Source: Mariniblastus sp. (lineage in GTDB: Bacteria > Planctomycetota > Planctomycetia > Pirellulales > Pirellulaceae). From it: a stretch of 64,000 nt of DNA. How positions within the stretch are numbered: the first letter of the stretch is position 1; each line of letters begins with the position of its first letter. This document shows positions 35,741-45,456 of this stretch, in pieces. The stretch lies in assembly GCA_011523945.1 (NCBI GenBank), contig WTFU01000162.1:31521-95520 (forward strand), given 5' to 3'. The translations under genes were made by a program, and so were the position numbers. Under the pieces are notes generated by a model. That model did not search any database. It saw nothing but the letters and a program-made list of their open reading frames with translations, and had not been told where the DNA came from.

Positions 35741-36664
35741 CTATCGGAGTTCGGGAAGTGGCTCTGTTTGGGAGTTTTCCAGGATGATGTTTTCAATGTA
35801 CTGTCGCCGATTGAGTGGCCGCGGGTGCGTGCTCAGAAACTCAACGGGTTGGCTTCCGGTGGCTGATGCTTCGAGGATGTCGATGACTTCGATCATATGG
35901 GTTGGATCATATCCGGCCAGCAGCATTAATTTAACTCCCCATCCATCGGAAGCGAGTTCATCTGCACGGCTGTATTGGAGACCGATGAACCAATCAGTAA
36001 CATTGGCCGCCATTTGGGGGCCCGCGGTTCGGGAGTTTAATCGATTAGAGGTTCTCGTTTCATCGAAAACTTCAAGTCCAGAAAAAATACCCCGGATAAA
36101 CTTACTTTTCGCGAGACGTTGGGCGGCATGGCGTTCGATCACGTGACCAATCTCGTGCCCGAGGACCCCCGCAAGTCTCCCATCAAAGTCTTTTTGGGTA
36201 TTGCTCATATAGCGATTGTGTTCGAGCTGTCTATACAGTCCGGTGGTGACAAAGATTTGACCACCGGGAAGGGCAAACGCATTAATCGTCTGAGGGGCAT
36301 CGAGCAGGTGAAATTGGAAAGGGTAGGGGACGGTGCGGTTGCCGAATTGACTGGCTTCATTCAGTTTGGCGACCAGTTGGTTTCCGATGCGCCTGATGTG
36401 AGAAGTTGCCTGCCGGTTGTTGGAAAGTTGCCCCATCGAACTCGCTGATTGTAAGCCGAGTTTGATTTCTTCATCGATTGTCATGTCGACGCGCTGTGTT
36501 TTTCCCGTCACTGGGTTGATCTGCCCTTTTCCGTAAAATGAAATAGCAGACAGGATCAATACCACACAACAAATTAGCATGCGAAGGCGGAACCGCTGTG
36601 CGTTGACTTGTGATCGGTTCCGAGAAACTTGTCTTACAAGACGATTTTTTCGAGAGTAGCTCAT
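35741..36664 (-). CDS. M48-family metallopeptidase
   Basis: A 307-residue protein. A signal anchor lies near residues 28-45, after a basic N-terminus. The zinc motif H-E-I-G-H is at 170-174 (GVLGHEIGHVIERHAAQRL) with a further Glu ligand in RADELASDGWG. NAFALPGGQIFVTTGLY is a common M48 stretch (NAFAxPGG). It is similar in layout to BepA/YfgC- or LoiP-like envelope proteases, which handle damaged outer-membrane proteins, but without a TPR part. It is likely in the periplasm. The gene is read alone on the minus strand, about 200 bases after the CFA-like gene. Confidence 0.9.
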   Translation of the reverse strand: MSYSRKNRLVRQVSRNRSQVNAQRFRLRMLICCVVLILSAISFYGKGQINPVTGKTQRVDMTIDEEIKLGLQSASSMGQLSNNRQATSHIRRIGNQLVAKLNEASQFGNRTVPYPFQFHLLDAPQTINAFALPGGQIFVTTGLYRQLEHNRYMSNTQKDFDGRLAGVLGHEIGHVIERHAAQRLAKSKFIRGIFSGLEVFDETRTSNRLNSRTAGPQMAANVTDWFIGLQYSRADELASDGWGVKLMLLAGYDPTHMIEVIDILEASATGSQPVEFLSTHPRPLNRRQYIENIILENSQTEPLPELR

Positions 36665-36863
36665 GCAATATCTTAGATCAGATCAAATAACCTTAATGCA
36701 GTACTCTTGAACGTACCTCATCGGTGCAACCCTGACGGCGAATGCATTGAGCATTTTAGAGCAAACGGGTCGGGATTCAATCAGCGGTACAGTAATCGTG
36801 GTGACTAACGCGTTTCAGCCAAATACTGTCGTTTGGGAAAATACAACAATTGGCGAAATTTGT

Positions 36864-37910
36864 TTATGCCGCAGCTTTTTTCTTGAAGAGGTAGTGCGCA
36901 ACATACCACTCGTTGCCTGCCTTGTATCCAAACAATTCACTGCAGGCAAGATAAAACATTCGCCAGCGATTAAACCATCGAACCCCTTCTTTTTTTCCGT
37001 AAGTGGCTTCGAGAATGGGCATGATTTGGTCACGGTTTTTAAGCATGTTAGCATGCCACGCTTCACATGTTTTTTGATAGTGCTGTCCGTTCCAGATCCA
37101 TTTTTCGGCGAGTTCCAGATCATCGTCGTAGCGAGCTAATAGATCCTCGCCCGGCATAATGCCGCCGGAAAAAAAGTAACGGCTCATCCAGTCTGATTCA
37201 CCGTCGTCCTGGAACTTGTAGGTCAATTCGCGGTGGCAAAAAATATGAACGAATAATTTCCCCTCAGGTTTCAGCCAATTTGAAATGCGATTCATTAATT
37301 TGCGGTGATTTCGAACGTGTTCAAACATTTCAACAGAAACAGCACGATCAAATCTCTGATCGGTTTCAAATTCATTAATGTCACAAGTGATGACCTTTAA
37401 GTTCTTATCGATTCCGCGACTGCGGGCAGTGCTTTCAATATATTCCCGCTGTGAATTAGAATTTGAAACGACTGTGATTTTCGCATTGGGGTAATGCTCG
37501 GCCATCCAAAGCGAAAGTGAGCCCCAGCCACAGCCTAATTCAAGAATGTTCATGCCGTCTTTTAACTCGGCGCGGGAGCACGTCTCGGTCAAAGCTGCCG
37601 CTTCAGAATCTGCTAAATTCGTAACCTCCTCAGGCCAGTAGCAACTTGAGTATTTGCGGTGTGGTCCGAGCGTCAATCTGAATAAATCAGCTGGTACTTC
37701 GTAGTGCTGTTCGTTGGCTAGCTCCGGAACTAAGGCGATGGGTCCTTGGTCAAACTCAGCGACGAGTGAGTCGGTTTGGGATGAGTTTGCCTGCGATGAC
37801 CCGGCGTCGGCCTGAGCCAATCTTTTTTTTAATAAACGGCGAATACCGATTCTCAGTAATCCATCCGGCACGTATCCACGTTCGGTCCAGTCAATGAATT
37901 TATTAATCAT
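36864..37910 (-). CDS. CFA-synthase-family methyltransferase, coclaurine-N-methyltransferase-like
   Basis: A 348-residue SAM-dependent methyltransferase. The KYSSCYW motif (86-92) and the SAM-binding ILELGCGWGSLSLWMAE (122-138) are those of the cyclopropane-fatty-acid-synthase family. The C-terminal half reads HIFCHRELTYKF, DWMSRYFFSGGIMP, WRMFYLACSELFGY and EWYVAHYLFKKK, which by eye matches plant coclaurine N-methyltransferase (for example FGYNNGEEWMASHVLFKKK) more than E. coli Cfa. It lacks the large N-terminal domain of Cfa. In bacteria such proteins often methylate an unsaturated fatty acid. The DUF1295 gene directly upstream on the strand supports a lipid role. The substrate is unproven. 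Confidence 0.85.
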   Translation of the reverse strand: MINKFIDWTERGYVPDGLLRIGIRRLLKKRLAQADAGSSQANSSQTDSLVAEFDQGPIALVPELANEQHYEVPADLFRLTLGPHRKYSSCYWPEEVTNLADSEAAALTETCSRAELKDGMNILELGCGWGSLSLWMAEHYPNAKITVVSNSNSQREYIESTARSRGIDKNLKVITCDINEFETDQRFDRAVSVEMFEHVRNHRKLMNRISNWLKPEGKLFVHIFCHRELTYKFQDDGESDWMSRYFFSGGIMPGEDLLARYDDDLELAEKWIWNGQHYQKTCEAWHANMLKNRDQIMPILEATYGKKEGVRWFNRWRMFYLACSELFGYKAGNEWYVAHYLFKKKAAA

Positions 37911-37995
37911 GTCGTTTCCAGAGTGCTAATTAGATTTGATGACTTTAGGATTGATCATCCGGGGGATGTGAAATGGAAAACAGAGTTTCAATAAT

Positions 37996-38784
37996 TCATT
38001 GTTGTGAGTTGGTTTTTGGAAACCATGGGAAAAAAGCGTTGGTTGATTGTTGATATTGTCGGTATTTGTCGCCCCTCGATTTAATTGCTTGAATCTCGGT
38101 CAACGGAATGCCTGTGACTCGATTGAGGAAGAACCACATTGCAACCGGAGCAAAAATTGTCAGCCAGCCGAATGGAGCGGTGATCGCAAACATCACGTAA
38201 GACCACCAATGAAACCATTCAAAGAAATAGTTCGGGTGGCGTGAGTAACGCCACAATCCAAGATCGCAAACTTCACCTCGATTTTCGGGGCGATTCCGGA
38301 AATTAGCCAACTGTTGATCTGCGATTGCTTCCCCACAGATCGCAACGATCCAAACCGCAATGCCAATTCCGTCGACCCATGAAAATGGAGATGCGTTAAC
38401 GCCCGCTGCGAGCAAGGGCAACGCAAATAGGAAACAACCGAGTCCCTGCATTTGATAGAACTTGAACATGCGAATCTGAGCCTGCGATCCCCACTTCATT
38501 TTCAATGCGACGTATCTAGCGTCCTCGTCATGGGATCGCCAGCGGATGAAAAGGTAATAGCTTAATCGGAGAGCCCATAGGGAGATCAGTAATCCTCCTA
38601 TCCAGCGCCGAGTCGGATCTCCAGAGGTGAAAATAGAGAAGAAGACAGCGACGATCGCGACTGTTGCGCCCCAGAATACATCGACCACTCCAGAGTCATT
38701 GATCTTGAACTGAATCAGCCAGTAAACGGTGAACAGAATGATGGGAATTGCGAGCCCAATCAGAGATAATTGAATTAAGTCCAA
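37996..38784 (-). CDS. DUF1295 (steroid 5-alpha-reductase-like) membrane protein
   Basis: A 262-residue membrane protein with about six helices. LGLWRYSRHPNYFFEWFHWWSYVMF, near residue 180, is the family's signature (R-Y-S-R-H-P-N-Y-F), as in steroid 5-alpha-reductase, isoprenylcysteine methyltransferase and other NADPH- or SAM-using lipid enzymes. It probably reduces or modifies a lipid in the inner membrane. It sits 85 bases upstream of the CFA/CNMT-like methyltransferase on the same strand; DUF1295 and CFA-type genes are often neighbours in fatty-acid modification loci. Confidence 0.9.
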   Translation of the reverse strand: MDLIQLSLIGLAIPIILFTVYWLIQFKINDSGVVDVFWGATVAIVAVFFSIFTSGDPTRRWIGGLLISLWALRLSYYLFIRWRSHDEDARYVALKMKWGSQAQIRMFKFYQMQGLGCFLFALPLLAAGVNASPFSWVDGIGIAVWIVAICGEAIADQQLANFRNRPENRGEVCDLGLWRYSRHPNYFFEWFHWWSYVMFAITAPFGWLTIFAPVAMWFFLNRVTGIPLTEIQAIKSRGDKYRQYQQSTNAFFPWFPKTNSQQ

Positions 38785-39152
38785 GGCAGATATTGGGGTG
38801 AAAATAAGTTTGTTTGGCAGAGACTTTGGTTGGAGGGATTCAGTGCCGTTTCCCTAAAAAACTGGCGTGGAATCAGTGATTCCCACACACCGACGCCCTT
38901 CCCGCAAGATTTTTATCGAGGCAACCGAGAAAACGTTCACTGAGTTATATTTTATGGTTGATAAAAATGGTATCCGTCAGTCACGAAGTAGCGATTGGTT
39001 TCAGATCGGGCAAACGCTTTTGGATTGATAATAAGCGGCTATTGTGCCTTCGACTAGATTTTGTAGGCTGTTGGGCAATCCCAGCAAAATGATTGTTAAG
39101 TGATTGGGTATTTGTTGTTTCGGTTCTCACGCCCCCATTGAGTGTTGCAATA
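38785..39152. other. Intergenic region, divergent
   Basis: About 368 bases between the leftward DUF1295 gene and the rightward carboxypeptidase gene, so both promoters should lie here. No RNA gene, repeat or strong hairpin was seen. Confidence 0.45.
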
Positions 39153-40676
39153 ATGTCAAAAGTTGAATTAGAAGATCCTAATTACGTGGCGCTCTGCGAG
39201 CACAATCGGGAAACGGGGTATTTGATTTCAACCGCGGCGCTTTTGGAGTGGGACCAACAGACTAAAATGCCTGCATTGGCCAGTGAGTATCGCTCCGAGC
39301 AAATAACACATCTCGCAGGACTCATCCACGAACGAAAGACCGATCCCCGTATCGGTGAATGGCTTGATCAACTTGCGCACTCACCGCTGGCGAAAGATCC
39401 TGAGAGTGACTCGGGGGCGACGATTCGAATCTTAAAAAGAGAATATGAAAAGAGGATTAAGCTTCCTGCAACGCTAGTGATGGAGTTAGCGCGTGCCGCA
39501 TCAGTTGGGCAGACCCAGTGGGTGGCGGCTCGGAGAGACAATGATTTTGATGCGTTTGCGCCGCAGCTAAAGAAAATTTTTGAATTAAAGAAATCCGAAG
39601 CAGAGGCAATTGGCTACCCGGAGGTGCCGTACGATGCGTTGCTTGACGAATACGAGTCAGGTGCAAGGACATCTGACGTTGCTGGGATTCTCGAGGCGTT
39701 GCGGCAAGAGTTGGTTCCGCTGGTTGCTGAGATTCAAGCATCCAGCTATCGGGCGCCTGTTGATATTCTCAGCCGAAAATATCCAATTGATCATCAGCGT
39801 AAATTAGGGCGAATCGCATCCGAAAAGATTGGGTTCGATTATCAACAAGGCCGGTTGGATGTAACGCATCATCCGTTTTGTACTGAATTGGGACCGAGTG
39901 ATTGCCGAATTACAACGCGGTACGACGAAAACTTTTTTAGCGGTTCATTTTTTGGAACGCTCCATGAAGCGGGGCATGGGATATATGAGCAAGGACTGAG
40001 AGCGGAGTACTATGGTTTGCCGCCCGGTAAGTTTTGCAGCCTTGGTATCCACGAGTCTCAATCGCGTTTGTGGGAAAACCTAGTCGGTAGACGATTCAGT
40101 TTTTGGCAATATTTCTATCCGCAAGCTCAACGTTTATTTAAGGATGCATTGGGGGATGTGTCTCTCGATGATTTTTATCGCGCGATCAATCATGTGGAAC
40201 CATCGCTGGTTCGAGTTGAAGCGGATGAGGCGACCTATAACCTACACATCATCATTCGGTTTGAGTTAGAGCAGGCAATTATCAATGGTGAACTCGATAC
40301 GGATGATCTTCCGGAAGCGTGGAATGAAAAATATAGGCTTTATCTGGGAATTGAATCACCTGAAGTTGCGAACGGGGTTCTTCAAGATGTTCACTGGAGT
40401 GCCGGGTTGGTCGGCTATTTCCCGACCTATTCGCTTGGCAATCTCTACGCGAGTCAAATTTTTGATGCAGCTTCCGAGCAATTGGGAAGTCTTGACACCC
40501 TGTTCCAAGAGGGGGATTTCTCCCCTCTTAAGAACTGGTTGAACGTGGAGGTGCATCGGTATGGTCAGTGTTTGTCGGGCCCGGACTTAGGAGAGCGGGT
40601 GACCGGAAAGCAGCTTTCCCATGAAGCGCTGATGAATCATCTCAAAGAAAAACTCGTTCCGATTTACGGCTTATAG
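39153..40676 (+). CDS. M32-family carboxypeptidase (Taq-type)
   Basis: About 507 residues from the ATG at 39153; a longer frame from 39093 would add a hydrophobic stretch unlikely for this cytoplasmic enzyme. The zinc motif H-E-A-G-H is at 271-275 (TLHEAGHGIYEQGL), and HESQSRLWENLVGR carries the family's third ligand and the HESQ motif. It removes C-terminal amino acids with broad specificity, needs a divalent metal and acts as a dimer. Length matches the approximately 500-residue family average. It stands alone with about 190 bases to the next gene. Confidence 0.94.
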   Translation: MSKVELEDPNYVALCEHNRETGYLISTAALLEWDQQTKMPALASEYRSEQITHLAGLIHERKTDPRIGEWLDQLAHSPLAKDPESDSGATIRILKREYEKRIKLPATLVMELARAASVGQTQWVAARRDNDFDAFAPQLKKIFELKKSEAEAIGYPEVPYDALLDEYESGARTSDVAGILEALRQELVPLVAEIQASSYRAPVDILSRKYPIDHQRKLGRIASEKIGFDYQQGRLDVTHHPFCTELGPSDCRITTRYDENFFSGSFFGTLHEAGHGIYEQGLRAEYYGLPPGKFCSLGIHESQSRLWENLVGRRFSFWQYFYPQAQRLFKDALGDVSLDDFYRAINHVEPSLVRVEADEATYNLHIIIRFELEQAIINGELDTDDLPEAWNEKYRLYLGIESPEVANGVLQDVHWSAGLVGYFPTYSLGNLYASQIFDAASEQLGSLDTLFQEGDFSPLKNWLNVEVHRYGQCLSGPDLGERVTGKQLSHEALMNHLKEKLVPIYGL

Positions 40677-40863
40677 CGATTAGGACAGAGGATACCGAAA
40701 ACGTGTCGGTTCTAATTGAAAGCCGTCTGAATTACAGTTAGAGTTGGAGAGTCGTCGCACTTGACAAACGTGGGCGAATTTTCTGGGGTGCCGATTAGGG
40801 GCGCTGATTAACTGAAGTTGAATTAGGATTGCTTAAGACCGTTTTTTATTTTGTGAATGAAGT

Positions 40864-41520
40864 ATGGATACCCCCAACCAAGCATCTCCGGATTCATCGA
40901 TTCTCGGAAATTGTCCGAGTTGTGAGGGGTTGGTTCGTGTTCCCGTAACCTCCGCTGCTGATTCCAAAGTGCGTTGTCCCCATTGCAGTAAGGAATATCG
41001 GCTTAACGAGATTTTGGACGAATCGGTTCCTATTCTCGAAATCGTTGAAGAAACCTCTGAGCCTTTTGACGCACCGCTTGAATTGGAAGAACCAACCGTC
41101 ATCCAGCAAGATGTTTTTGTAGTCCCCTCTCAGTTAGCTGAAGGGGCGAGACGTAGGCGGAAACGCCGCTCGGGCAGTGAGCATTCAGACGGCAGTTCCG
41201 ATTCGAGACGTCAAAAAGGTGGGCGGGGAGCGTCACGAGAAGATAAAAGATCGCGCAAAAGGTCACGTTCAGAACGAAATTCACAACACAGTTTACGAGG
41301 GCAAACAAGAACCTCGAGGACGGCAAAAAATCCTGCCATTGAGTTCGTTAAGGTGGTTGCTGGCGGTTTGTTGGCAATTCCAATCGCTTACGCAATCGTC
41401 TTGTGGGCGTTTAATAAAGATCCTTTAAACGTAGGACCGAAAATTAGCGAGTATGTGCCGGTTGTCATTCCTGCAGATTTTCAGATGGATCTGAAAAGTG
41501 GTTTCCATGCAGACGATTAG
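40864..41520 (+). CDS. Zinc-ribbon protein with Arg/Ser-rich linker and C-terminal membrane anchor
   Basis: A 218-residue protein. The N-terminus has two C-x-x-C pairs (CPSCEGLVRVPV and CPHCSKEYRL, between residues 17 and about 45), a zinc-ribbon like MJ0042/zinc-finger domains. An acidic stretch follows, then about 60 residues rich in Arg, Ser, Lys and Gln (about 93-155) with SR-type pairs. One hydrophobic segment lies near residues 165-185 (VVAGGLLAIPIAYAIVLWAF). The zinc ribbon and basic linker should therefore lie in the cytoplasm. Proteins of this layout are frequent in Planctomycetes and their role is unknown. Confidence 0.7.
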   Translation: MDTPNQASPDSSILGNCPSCEGLVRVPVTSAADSKVRCPHCSKEYRLNEILDESVPILEIVEETSEPFDAPLELEEPTVIQQDVFVVPSQLAEGARRRRKRRSGSEHSDGSSDSRRQKGGRGASREDKRSRKRSRSERNSQHSLRGQTRTSRTAKNPAIEFVKVVAGGLLAIPIAYAIVLWAFNKDPLNVGPKISEYVPVVIPADFQMDLKSGFHADD

Positions 41521-41994
41521 AATGTCAGCGCGATCCGATCTGGCTTTCATTCTGTTTTTTAGTCGGGCAATTTTCAATATTAATGGTCAGCGTTAGAGCC
41601 AACGTTAAACTCGTTCTCAGTAAACACGGTTCCTCTTAGCTAATAAAAGGACAAGCCTCGGATTTTGAAAATCAAGAAACGGGGCGAGGTATCGCGAGTG
41701 GGTTTGCTGCCGCGATTGACTGATCGGTGAAACTCTTTGCTGAAATGTTCGCGTGAGTTCCCCGTTGCTCCTTTTAACTTGATCAGTCTGGAAACTGGGG
41801 CGGTGTCGCCCGTTTGCCGGTAATACCCTGATGTTTGTCGCAACCGGTATGGTGTTGATGCCTTTTCTCATCATTTCATGTAGGAAAAACGCATCATATT
41901 ACCATTGGGTGTGGTACGTTTTGCCAGCTTATATCAGCGGGGAATCCGCGTGTTTCTATTCGCTGCGCTCAAACTAGTGACGGATCGGTTAGTC
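41521..41994. other. Intergenic region before the DUF11 lipoprotein gene
   Basis: About 474 bases. An open frame on the minus strand at 41617-41874 has no family features and is not supported. A rightward frame running from 41905 is open upstream of the chosen start at 41995 but encodes no signal. No repeats or RNA genes were seen. Confidence 0.4.
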
Positions 41995-44277
41995 ATGAGA
42001 TTACAATCGAAAAAAACTTACCTTCGTCTAAGACGCACGTTCTCGGTCGTCGGAATTCTCTTATTGCTAGTTTGCTTTCAGAATGGTTGTTCATCTTTAA
42101 GAGTACCTGCCATTGATCCGTCGGGGACTCGGATTTTCAAACAGGGTGGAACTCCATTACTTACCCCACGTTCTGCTCAAAACAATGCAGGAAGTTTTAG
42201 CCAGATAGGTCAGCCAGTTGGGGGTGTTCCGGCGTATCAACCGCGGCCGTTTACGACGCCAACAGTAGTTACCCAGCCGCAGATGGGATTAAGCCAGCCG
42301 ACAGTCGGCCCAGCATTTCGTCAACCAGCTACTCCGCCGCGTTGCGACGGGACGGGGGCAGTAAAAGTAAAAAAACAGCGAAACGTTCCGGATGTCAGCG
42401 GCTGGAAAACCCCCGGGCAATCGGGGAAAATTGTGATTACGCCCTCGCGAATTGTCGCGCCTGTGGGAAGCGAAATAGTTGTCCTGGCAGGTTTGTGTGG
42501 AGACGATGGGTTTTTCGTCAAAAATCAACCGCTCGAGTGGATGCTATCCAACAACAGCGTAGGAGAAATGATAGAGGTTGGCGGGAATCATCATCCCAAG
42601 TTTAATAAATTGATTCCTCCGGCTTCCAAAAAGATTAGTGGCCAGTATGCAAAAGGCCGGACCAGTCTGAAACGAATGGTCTTAACGCGAGGTACCCCTA
42701 CGCCTGCGGATGATATTAGCTTAGCGAAGGGGCAAACCTTTGTAAGTTTATCATCTTCGTCACCGGGGACTAGTTATGTAACGGTGGTGGCTCCAAAATC
42801 GGAGGGGTGGGACAAACGAAGGGCTTCAACGGTCGTCCATTGGGTAGACGGCCAGTGGGCTGTTCCTGCTCCGGTTCAGGCAACTGCGGGAACCGTCCAG
42901 TCGCTTGCGACGGTGGTGAGTAGTGCAGATGGAGGTGGAGTGAAAGGTTGGGAGGCACGGTACAGTATTGTCGGCGGCGCCCCCGCAGAATTTGCCCCTG
43001 CCGGATCTCGGGCAGCCACGGCGACCACTGACGCGAATGGAAAAGCCATTGTTCAAATCCGTCAGCCCGCAGGACAGCTGGAGCCGGGAACCACCCAGGT
43101 TAGGGTGGATATTGTTCGCCCGCCTATTTTCGGTGAATCTGAATTGGTCGTTGAAAGCGGAATTACGACCGTTAATTGGAGAGCCCCGGCACTTACGATA
43201 CGGGCATTCGGACCCGAGAGAGCTGAAAGTGATTTGCCGTTTGAATACACCGTAGAAATCACGAATCCCGGTGATCTAGTCGCTCGTGATGTAGTTCTAA
43301 AAATGAAGAACTTAGACTCCGGAGTGAATTACATCTCGAGCTCGCCAACTCCTCAGCAGTATGCAAATACTTATCAATGGAATCTGGGAGATGTCGCTCC
43401 TGGTGAAAAACCAAAGCAAATTAAGGTTCAATTGAAATCAAATAAGCTCGGGAGTGTGGGAGCCTTCTTTGAGGTTTCCAGTGAAACTGATCGGCTAAAA
43501 ACAGAGGCGCCCGTTCAAACTGAGATCATCCAGCCATGCCTTAACGTGAGTATAAACGGGCCAGTTGAGGCGGTTGAAGGTGAGAGTATTTCATTAAATT
43601 TAGGCCTTGAGAATCGTTGCGGTGAAGGACTGGCTAATGTGAAGGTTGCGATCAAGTGGCCGAATTCGTTTGCCCGACTAAATACTGCTAACGCCCAGGG
43701 GGTGGCAGAGTTTGAGAATTCATTTATGCCCGCTGCTCAAAAGGACAATTTACCAACGCTAACGTTTCAGACGCGAGCTGCAGGTAAGCACTGCTTCGAA
43801 GTTGAGGTTACTGCCGACGGAGTACAGACAATTAAAAAGTCTTATTGCTTGACTGTTAAACCGAAGGCGGGTGGCTTGTCAAACGGTTTAACTCCCCCGC
43901 AGGACAATGCGAATAATCAATTGCAATTGAGACTCGAATTAGGCGATAAAGTTCAAGCAAAAAAATGTCTTGTAACGGCTACCATTACCAACACGTCGAA
44001 TGCGGACGCAGACAACTTTACCTTGACGAATCGATTTTCAGCAGATGTGAGTGCTGAAATGCTGAAACCACAACAGGCACTGCGAATTGATCAGGTAAAT
44101 GCAAATAAAGAGTTCTTTTATTCGATTCCTCGGATTCCGGCGGGGCAATCGTACGCCATTACTATCGCCTACGCCGTGGATCCATTTAAACAACCGCAGA
44201 GCAATAAAAGCTTGTTCGCTATCACATCCTCAGCGGGGACAAACATCAGTCAGGAAATTGAGCTGGATTTAAATTGA
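41995..44277 (+). CDS. Large DUF11-domain lipoprotein
   Basis: A 760-residue protein from the ATG at 41995, where a signal peptide begins that ends in FQNGC, a lipobox. A Pro/Gln-rich, probably disordered stretch follows (about residues 45-110). Then come beta-rich parts with Ig-like folds: a bacterial Ig-like part (VVVSSADGGGVKGWEARY) and DUF11-type repeats, which give FEYTVEITNPGDLVARDVVLK, NLGDVAPGEKPK and TATITNTSNADADNFT. Such proteins occur as surface or adhesion proteins in Planctomycetes and related bacteria. No catalytic site is apparent. It ends 51 bases before the convergent ribD gene. Confidence 0.85.
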   Translation: MRLQSKKTYLRLRRTFSVVGILLLLVCFQNGCSSLRVPAIDPSGTRIFKQGGTPLLTPRSAQNNAGSFSQIGQPVGGVPAYQPRPFTTPTVVTQPQMGLSQPTVGPAFRQPATPPRCDGTGAVKVKKQRNVPDVSGWKTPGQSGKIVITPSRIVAPVGSEIVVLAGLCGDDGFFVKNQPLEWMLSNNSVGEMIEVGGNHHPKFNKLIPPASKKISGQYAKGRTSLKRMVLTRGTPTPADDISLAKGQTFVSLSSSSPGTSYVTVVAPKSEGWDKRRASTVVHWVDGQWAVPAPVQATAGTVQSLATVVSSADGGGVKGWEARYSIVGGAPAEFAPAGSRAATATTDANGKAIVQIRQPAGQLEPGTTQVRVDIVRPPIFGESELVVESGITTVNWRAPALTIRAFGPERAESDLPFEYTVEITNPGDLVARDVVLKMKNLDSGVNYISSSPTPQQYANTYQWNLGDVAPGEKPKQIKVQLKSNKLGSVGAFFEVSSETDRLKTEAPVQTEIIQPCLNVSINGPVEAVEGESISLNLGLENRCGEGLANVKVAIKWPNSFARLNTANAQGVAEFENSFMPAAQKDNLPTLTFQTRAAGKHCFEVEVTADGVQTIKKSYCLTVKPKAGGLSNGLTPPQDNANNQLQLRLELGDKVQAKKCLVTATITNTSNADADNFTLTNRFSADVSAEMLKPQQALRIDQVNANKEFFYSIPRIPAGQSYAITIAYAVDPFKQPQSNKSLFAITSSAGTNISQEIELDLN

Positions 44278-44281
44278 TGCC

Positions 44282-44299
44282 AGCCTCAAAGGCTTTTTC
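44282..44299 (+). terminator. Possible terminator of the DUF11 gene
   Basis: AGCC (44282-44285) pairs with GGCT (44291-44294) across a short loop and is followed by TTTTTC. The stem is very short, so the call is weak. Confidence 0.35.
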
Positions 44300-44328
44300 T
44301 TGCACGTGATTATGAAACAAAAGTGCGG

Positions 44329-45456
44329 TTAGCCGATGTCAAACGAAGTGCGTTTTACATGGCCCGAGACATAGATGTCGTTGTCAATTTTCTCGATACT
44401 CATCTTCGACAGTTCTGTCGCACTATTCAGATTGTCTATTCCGAGGCCTTCAACGGGAGACAGTGCTTTACTCCCTCCGACGATTTTTGGGCCGATGAAA
44501 ATATGCACTTCATCGATTTCTCGCATGGTGTGAAGAGAGCCAAGGAGTTTCCCTCCGCCCTCGACTAGGATATTGGTCATGCCAATTTTGGCAAAATGCA
44601 ACAAGAATTCTTTGAGCCGATCGTCAGCCGACTCAAATTTAGAATTAAGAACTTCACAACCAGCGGCTTTGAGGTGCTTGCAATTCTGAGGGTCGGCTTC
44701 AGGCCCGACTGCAATGATCGTTGGATAGGATTTAGCTGATAATGCCAGTTGTGATTTTGGAGATAGCCGGGCTCGGGAATCAATTACAATTCGTGCTGCA
44801 TCACGACAGCCCTTTGGACGGGCGTTGAGCATTGGGTCATCAGCGATTGCAGTGCCGATGCCAACCATAACGCCATCCACACGTCCCCGAATTTGATGAA
44901 CAATCTCGCGTGAGGTTGAATTTGAGATCCACTGACTATCTCCCGTGGAAGTAGCTATTTTTCCATCAAGCGTCATCGCCCACTTTGCGATGATCCATGG
45001 TTTGTGTTTTTGAGTCCATTTCAAATAGGGAGCAAGTATCTCTCGGGCAGATTCGGAAAGCACGTCGATCGTTACTTCTATTCCAGCTTCTTGCAACTGT
45101 CGGATGCCCTTTCCAGCGACGAGGGGATTGGGATCCTGGTGGGCTACCACCACTCGCGAAATTCCTGCACTGATGAGTGCCTCAGTGCAAGGTCCTGTTT
45201 TGCCTGTGTGCGAGCATGGTTCGAGAGTGACGTAAGCCGTTGCACCGTTTACGCGATGCGAATTCGATTGGTCGACCGATGCGATGGCATTGACTTCAGC
45301 ATGGGGACCACCAAAAGACTCGTGGTAACCCTTGCCAATTATTTCATTCTGAGCAACGACGATGCACCCAACCATCGGGTTGGGCTCCACCCTGCCCTGC
45401 CCTTTGAAGGCTTCATTAATGGCAAGCTGCATGAAATGTTGGTCTTCACTGGGCAT
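44329..45456 (-). CDS. ribD: Bifunctional riboflavin deaminase/reductase RibD
   Basis: A 375-residue enzyme catalysing steps two and three of riboflavin synthesis: deamination and then side-chain reduction of the pyrimidine. The N-terminal deaminase has H-A-E at 52-54 and the zinc cysteines at Cys81 and Cys90 (EPCSHTGKTGPC). The reductase domain follows from about 150 (KPWIIAKWAMTLDGKIATSTGDSQWIS) with ILVEGGGKLLGS for NADPH binding. Length fits the two-domain RibD. No FMN riboswitch was recognised upstream, and no other rib gene is next to it. Confidence 0.95.
   Translation of the reverse strand: MPSEDQHFMQLAINEAFKGQGRVEPNPMVGCIVVAQNEIIGKGYHESFGGPHAEVNAIASVDQSNSHRVNGATAYVTLEPCSHTGKTGPCTEALISAGISRVVVAHQDPNPLVAGKGIRQLQEAGIEVTIDVLSESAREILAPYLKWTQKHKPWIIAKWAMTLDGKIATSTGDSQWISNSTSREIVHQIRGRVDGVMVGIGTAIADDPMLNARPKGCRDAARIVIDSRARLSPKSQLALSAKSYPTIIAVGPEADPQNCKHLKAAGCEVLNSKFESADDRLKEFLLHFAKIGMTNILVEGGGKLLGSLHTMREIDEVHIFIGPKIVGGSKALSPVEGLGIDNLNSATELSKMSIEKIDNDIYVSGHVKRTSFDIG

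Noticed and set aside
41617..41874. 85-codon minus-strand open frame in the spacer before the DUF11 gene
   Set aside because: No domain, signal or ribosome site; composition looks like non-coding sequence.
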